16,661 nt of DNA from JAQUGA01 sp964521105 (GTDB taxonomy: Bacteria; Bacteroidota; Bacteroidia; Bacteroidales; WCHB1-69): contig CAZFPO010000059.1 of the NCBI GenBank assembly GCA_964521105.1, forward strand, positions 1 through 16,661. The letters run 5' to 3'. The notes below the pieces were generated by a model that saw nothing but the letters and a program-made list of their open reading frames with translations, did no database searches and had not been told where the DNA came from. How positions within the stretch are numbered: the first letter of the stretch is position 1; the number at the start of each line of letters is the position of its first letter. Both the position numbers and the translations under genes were made by a program. Below are positions 14,310-16,661 of this stretch, one piece after another.

Positions 14310-16355
14310 TTATTTCAGAAATCTTATTACTAATGTTTCTAAAATTACTACAAACAATGTTAATAAAATAAATAGTTTCCACAGTGGCTTGCCTTTTTCA
14401 ATAGTATTACTGACAATTTGAGGAATCTTTTTTGTGTCAACAATTAATTTAATGTTTGATAGTTTATTTACCTCAATAAATTTCTTGATTGTATTCATTT
14501 CATCGAAATCCATTTTCGATTCTAATGGGTTTCGATTAAAAGCGGTGGAGCCAACAATCTTATTTGATTCAATAATATTATAACAAGATGGGTCAATATC
14601 CTGAGAGTGTAATAAAACGTGTATTTGATTTGATTGTATTTGTGTACTAGGGATAAATTGTTTTTTAGTAACAATATTTTCAAATTTAATTACTTCGTCG
14701 ATTTTTAAATTTTGTGTATTTAAAATAATATCTTCGCTTGAGCCAATTGTGTGATATAATTCATTTGTTTTTTTAGCAAAAAATGCCATATTTAACAATG
14801 TTGGAACAATTAAAGCATGTCGATGAAAATTGCCCGAACGTTCATTTAACGCCGAGGTTAAAAAATATAATTCACCTGCATCAATTTTGCTAAAACCTAA
14901 AAAAATATTTCCATCTAAAAGCTTCATTACAGGAATTAAATTTGCTTGATTTTTCAATACAAATCTTTTCGAAACATACGGTAAATCAATTACTTCGGGT
15001 AGTTTTTCAAATACGTTTTTGAAAAGAAAAAAATTAGATGTTAATTCGGATATTTGAGTTTTTGATGTATCAATTTGTGAATATTCTACGGAACAAATAC
15101 TTTTGCTAAAATTATTCAAGTTGTCAACATTGGCATCAATAAAAGGAATGACTAAAACTACTCCTCCTTTTTTAGTATATTTTTGTAACTCTGATGTTGT
15201 TCCACTTGCAACTTCCGAAACATCTGACATTATCAACATGTCATAATTTTTCAAACTTGAATAATCAACATTTCGTATATTGGAACTTGTAAATTCTACA
15301 ATTGAGTCACTTGAATACAATGCATTAAGGTATGATGAAGGCTTTTTTTCATATAATTCCAGCACCTTAACACTATTACGAATATCATAACTATAATAAA
15401 AAATATCATCGAAGTTAAAAGGTCCTTTATCATCTATTCTAATTTCGCAGTTACGAATTCCATTTTTATTTTCGATGTAATTTATTTGTACGACCTTTGT
15501 TTCTCCCGCTTTTATTGAGGTAACAACCGAACTAACATCTTCGTTGTTTATTTTTAATGTAATAGGAATCATTTCATAGTTATCACTCGACTGATTACAA
15601 ACTTTGATATTTAATGTTAATTGTTGATTACTCCGAACAAGTGGAAGCTCAAACCAGCAACTATCGATATAAATATTAGATTTGATCTTTTGCGAAAGGG
15701 GAAGCATAATAATATTGCTGCTTTTATCGATTATCGAGGGAGTTATTGTGGATAGTGGTTGTTGAAAATCGGAAATTATTGCAATATTTTTTGATGAATT
15801 TTCAGTTTTTAAAAATTCATTATTTATTCGTTTAATAACATCGTTGATATTACGTGAATAATTGCCAATTTTTATTTCTTCGATCAAATTAAAAGCATCT
15901 TCATTACTTACAAACCTAAAACTTCCTCCATCTAGTTCATTTGTAATAATCATGAATTTATCGCTTAATCCAAATTGTTCAATTATTTCTTTTGCTTTAA
16001 TTTTGGCATCGTCAAGTAGAGTTATCCCGTCTTCGTTAAACCCACTCATACTTTGAGAATTATCAATATAAATTGATAAATAATTTGTGGACGATTTTGA
16101 TAAATTTGCTTCTTTGTTCTTAATAATTGGGTTTGCAAAGGCAAATACTAAAAAAATGATGATTAATACTCGAAGAATAAGCAAAAGCAGTCGTTTAAGT
16201 TGAGATAAACGCTTGGTTTTTGTTTGAATATTAATCAAAAATTGCAAATTTGAAAATTTTACAATTTTATATTTTTGAAAATTAAAAAGGTGTATAATAA
16301 TTGGTATTGCAATAGCAAACAAGGCAAATAAAAAAGCAGGATATTGGAATGCCAT
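14310..16355 (-). CDS. BatA/VWA-domain inner-membrane protein
   Basis: A 681-residue protein of the BatA-like family. The N-terminal BatA domain has TM1 (about 5-24, ending in IIHLFNF), a juxtamembrane basic segment (FSNLQFLINIQTKTKRLSQLKR) and TM2 (about 56-76, LLLLILRVL...FANP). A von Willebrand A domain follows: YIDNSQSMSG contains a DxSxS-type MIDAS (Asp98, Ser100, Ser102), and SDFQ (195-198) the second acidic position. The long C-terminal part (about 210-650), probably periplasmic, includes Ig-like strands and a glutamine-amidotransferase-like Rossmann segment (DMLIMSDVSEV, KKGGVVLVIPF). A final TM (about 655-678) ends the protein. Lone relatives without the rest of a Bat operon are common in Bacteroidota and their function is unestablished. 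Neighbouring genes give no hint. Transcribed on its own, with a -7 box 17 bases upstream. Confidence 0.88.
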   Translation of the reverse strand: MAFQYPAFLFALFAIAIPIIIHLFNFQKYKIVKFSNLQFLINIQTKTKRLSQLKRLLLLILRVLIIIFLVFAFANPIIKNKEANLSKSSTNYLSIYIDNSQSMSGFNEDGITLLDDAKIKAKEIIEQFGLSDKFMIITNELDGGSFRFVSNEDAFNLIEEIKIGNYSRNINDVIKRINNEFLKTENSSKNIAIISDFQQPLSTITPSIIDKSSNIIMLPLSQKIKSNIYIDSCWFELPLVRSNQQLTLNIKVCNQSSDNYEMIPITLKINNEDVSSVVTSIKAGETKVVQINYIENKNGIRNCEIRIDDKGPFNFDDIFYYSYDIRNSVKVLELYEKKPSSYLNALYSSDSIVEFTSSNIRNVDYSSLKNYDMLIMSDVSEVASGTTSELQKYTKKGGVVLVIPFIDANVDNLNNFSKSICSVEYSQIDTSKTQISELTSNFFLFKNVFEKLPEVIDLPYVSKRFVLKNQANLIPVMKLLDGNIFLGFSKIDAGELYFLTSALNERSGNFHRHALIVPTLLNMAFFAKKTNELYHTIGSSEDIILNTQNLKIDEVIKFENIVTKKQFIPSTQIQSNQIHVLLHSQDIDPSCYNIIESNKIVGSTAFNRNPLESKMDFDEMNTIKKFIEVNKLSNIKLIVDTKKIPQIVSNTIEKGKPLWKLFILLTLFVVILETLVIRFLK

Positions 16356-16661
16356 ACATTATAATTTACGGCAAAAGTAGTTAAAAATAATTGAGTTTTG
16401 AAACTTTTAATACTATGGCGAAAATCATATTTTGTTAGTTCTGATTTTTTTTTTTGAACAGAAATGTTTTTTCATTTCAAAAGAGATTCCCCATGTACTA
16501 TTAAAAACATAAATTTTATGCGTTCAAAATTGTGCATGAAAAAACATAAAAAAAAACAATTACAAAAATTAAATATTTCATTAATTTTTGTTTTATTATG
16601 CAAAAAACATGAAAAAGAAATAGCAATTATTAACTAATTACATTTTCTTTAATTTCTTTTC
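16356..16661. other. AT-rich right flank
   Basis: Beyond the BatA/VWA promoter there is no convincing gene. It holds an 11-base T-run (16445-16455), a weak GAAATG/CATTTC inverted repeat (16461-16478), and a lysine-rich 39-codon plus-strand frame starting at 16518, probably fortuitous in A-rich DNA. No start of the next gene is identifiable before the window ends. Confidence 0.55.
16372..16379 (-). promoter_or_regulatory. -7 box for the BatA/VWA gene
   Basis: TACTTTTG on the minus strand, identical to the box of the lipocalin-like gene, 17 bases before the ATG at 16355, giving a very short leader. No -33 element seen. Confidence 0.45.

Noticed and set aside
14230..16613. 13-base repeat TATGCAAAAAACA present in both the 14.2 kb and 16.6 kb intergenic regions
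   Set aside because: Low complexity; in DNA this AT-rich such a match is expected by chance and the surroundings do not match.
16518..16637. 39-codon plus-strand frame with a short hydrophobic stretch
   Set aside because: Lys-rich from poly-A tracts, no promoter box or homology, looks fortuitous.

Overview
This 16.7 kb AT-rich window reads as ordinary chromosome from a member of the Bacteroidota. The evidence is: two secreted proteins with type IX secretion (T9SS) type A C-terminal sorting domains; an OmpA protein with the TPR / PD40-propeller / CpeD-like / OmpA architecture of PorE; lipoproteins with an SSC lipobox; a BatA/VWA membrane protein; and -7 boxes of the Bacteroidota type (TAnnTTTG) ahead of most transcription units. 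No RNA genes, CRISPR arrays, transposases or phage genes were seen.

Layout. Positions 1-831 are very AT-rich and carry no convincing complete gene. Positions 5969-832 (minus) form a very tight four-gene operon: a 529-aa lipoprotein, a 423-aa outer-membrane beta-barrel candidate (DUF5723-like), kdsA (Kdo-8-phosphate synthase, for the lipopolysaccharide inner core), and a T9SS cargo protein with propeller-like repeats. Positions 7494-6100 (minus) encode a second T9SS cargo with two tandem copies of a 'FExW' carbohydrate-binding-like domain, closed by a terminator hairpin. A divergent promoter region (7495-7684) separates it from a plus-strand pair at 7685-10857: a nine-repeat TPR protein and the PorE-like OmpA protein. 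Converging on that pair is a minus-strand operon (13447-10882): M16 zinc peptidase, O-methyltransferase and trmD. Upstream of it lie a small lipocalin-like lipoprotein gene (14088-13666) followed by two tandem terminator-like hairpins, then a large BatA/VWA protein (16355-14310), and an AT-rich right flank.

How the genes fit together. Most of the window concerns the cell envelope: building LPS (kdsA), outer-membrane and surface proteins, T9SS-exported cargo, and a peptidoglycan-anchored OmpA scaffold with a TPR partner. The M16/OMT/trmD cluster is housekeeping (proteolysis, methyl transfer, tRNA m1G37). I see no defence or mobile system. The least described part is the lipoprotein + beta-barrel + kdsA + T9SS-cargo operon, whose three non-kdsA members have no specific known role that I can assign.
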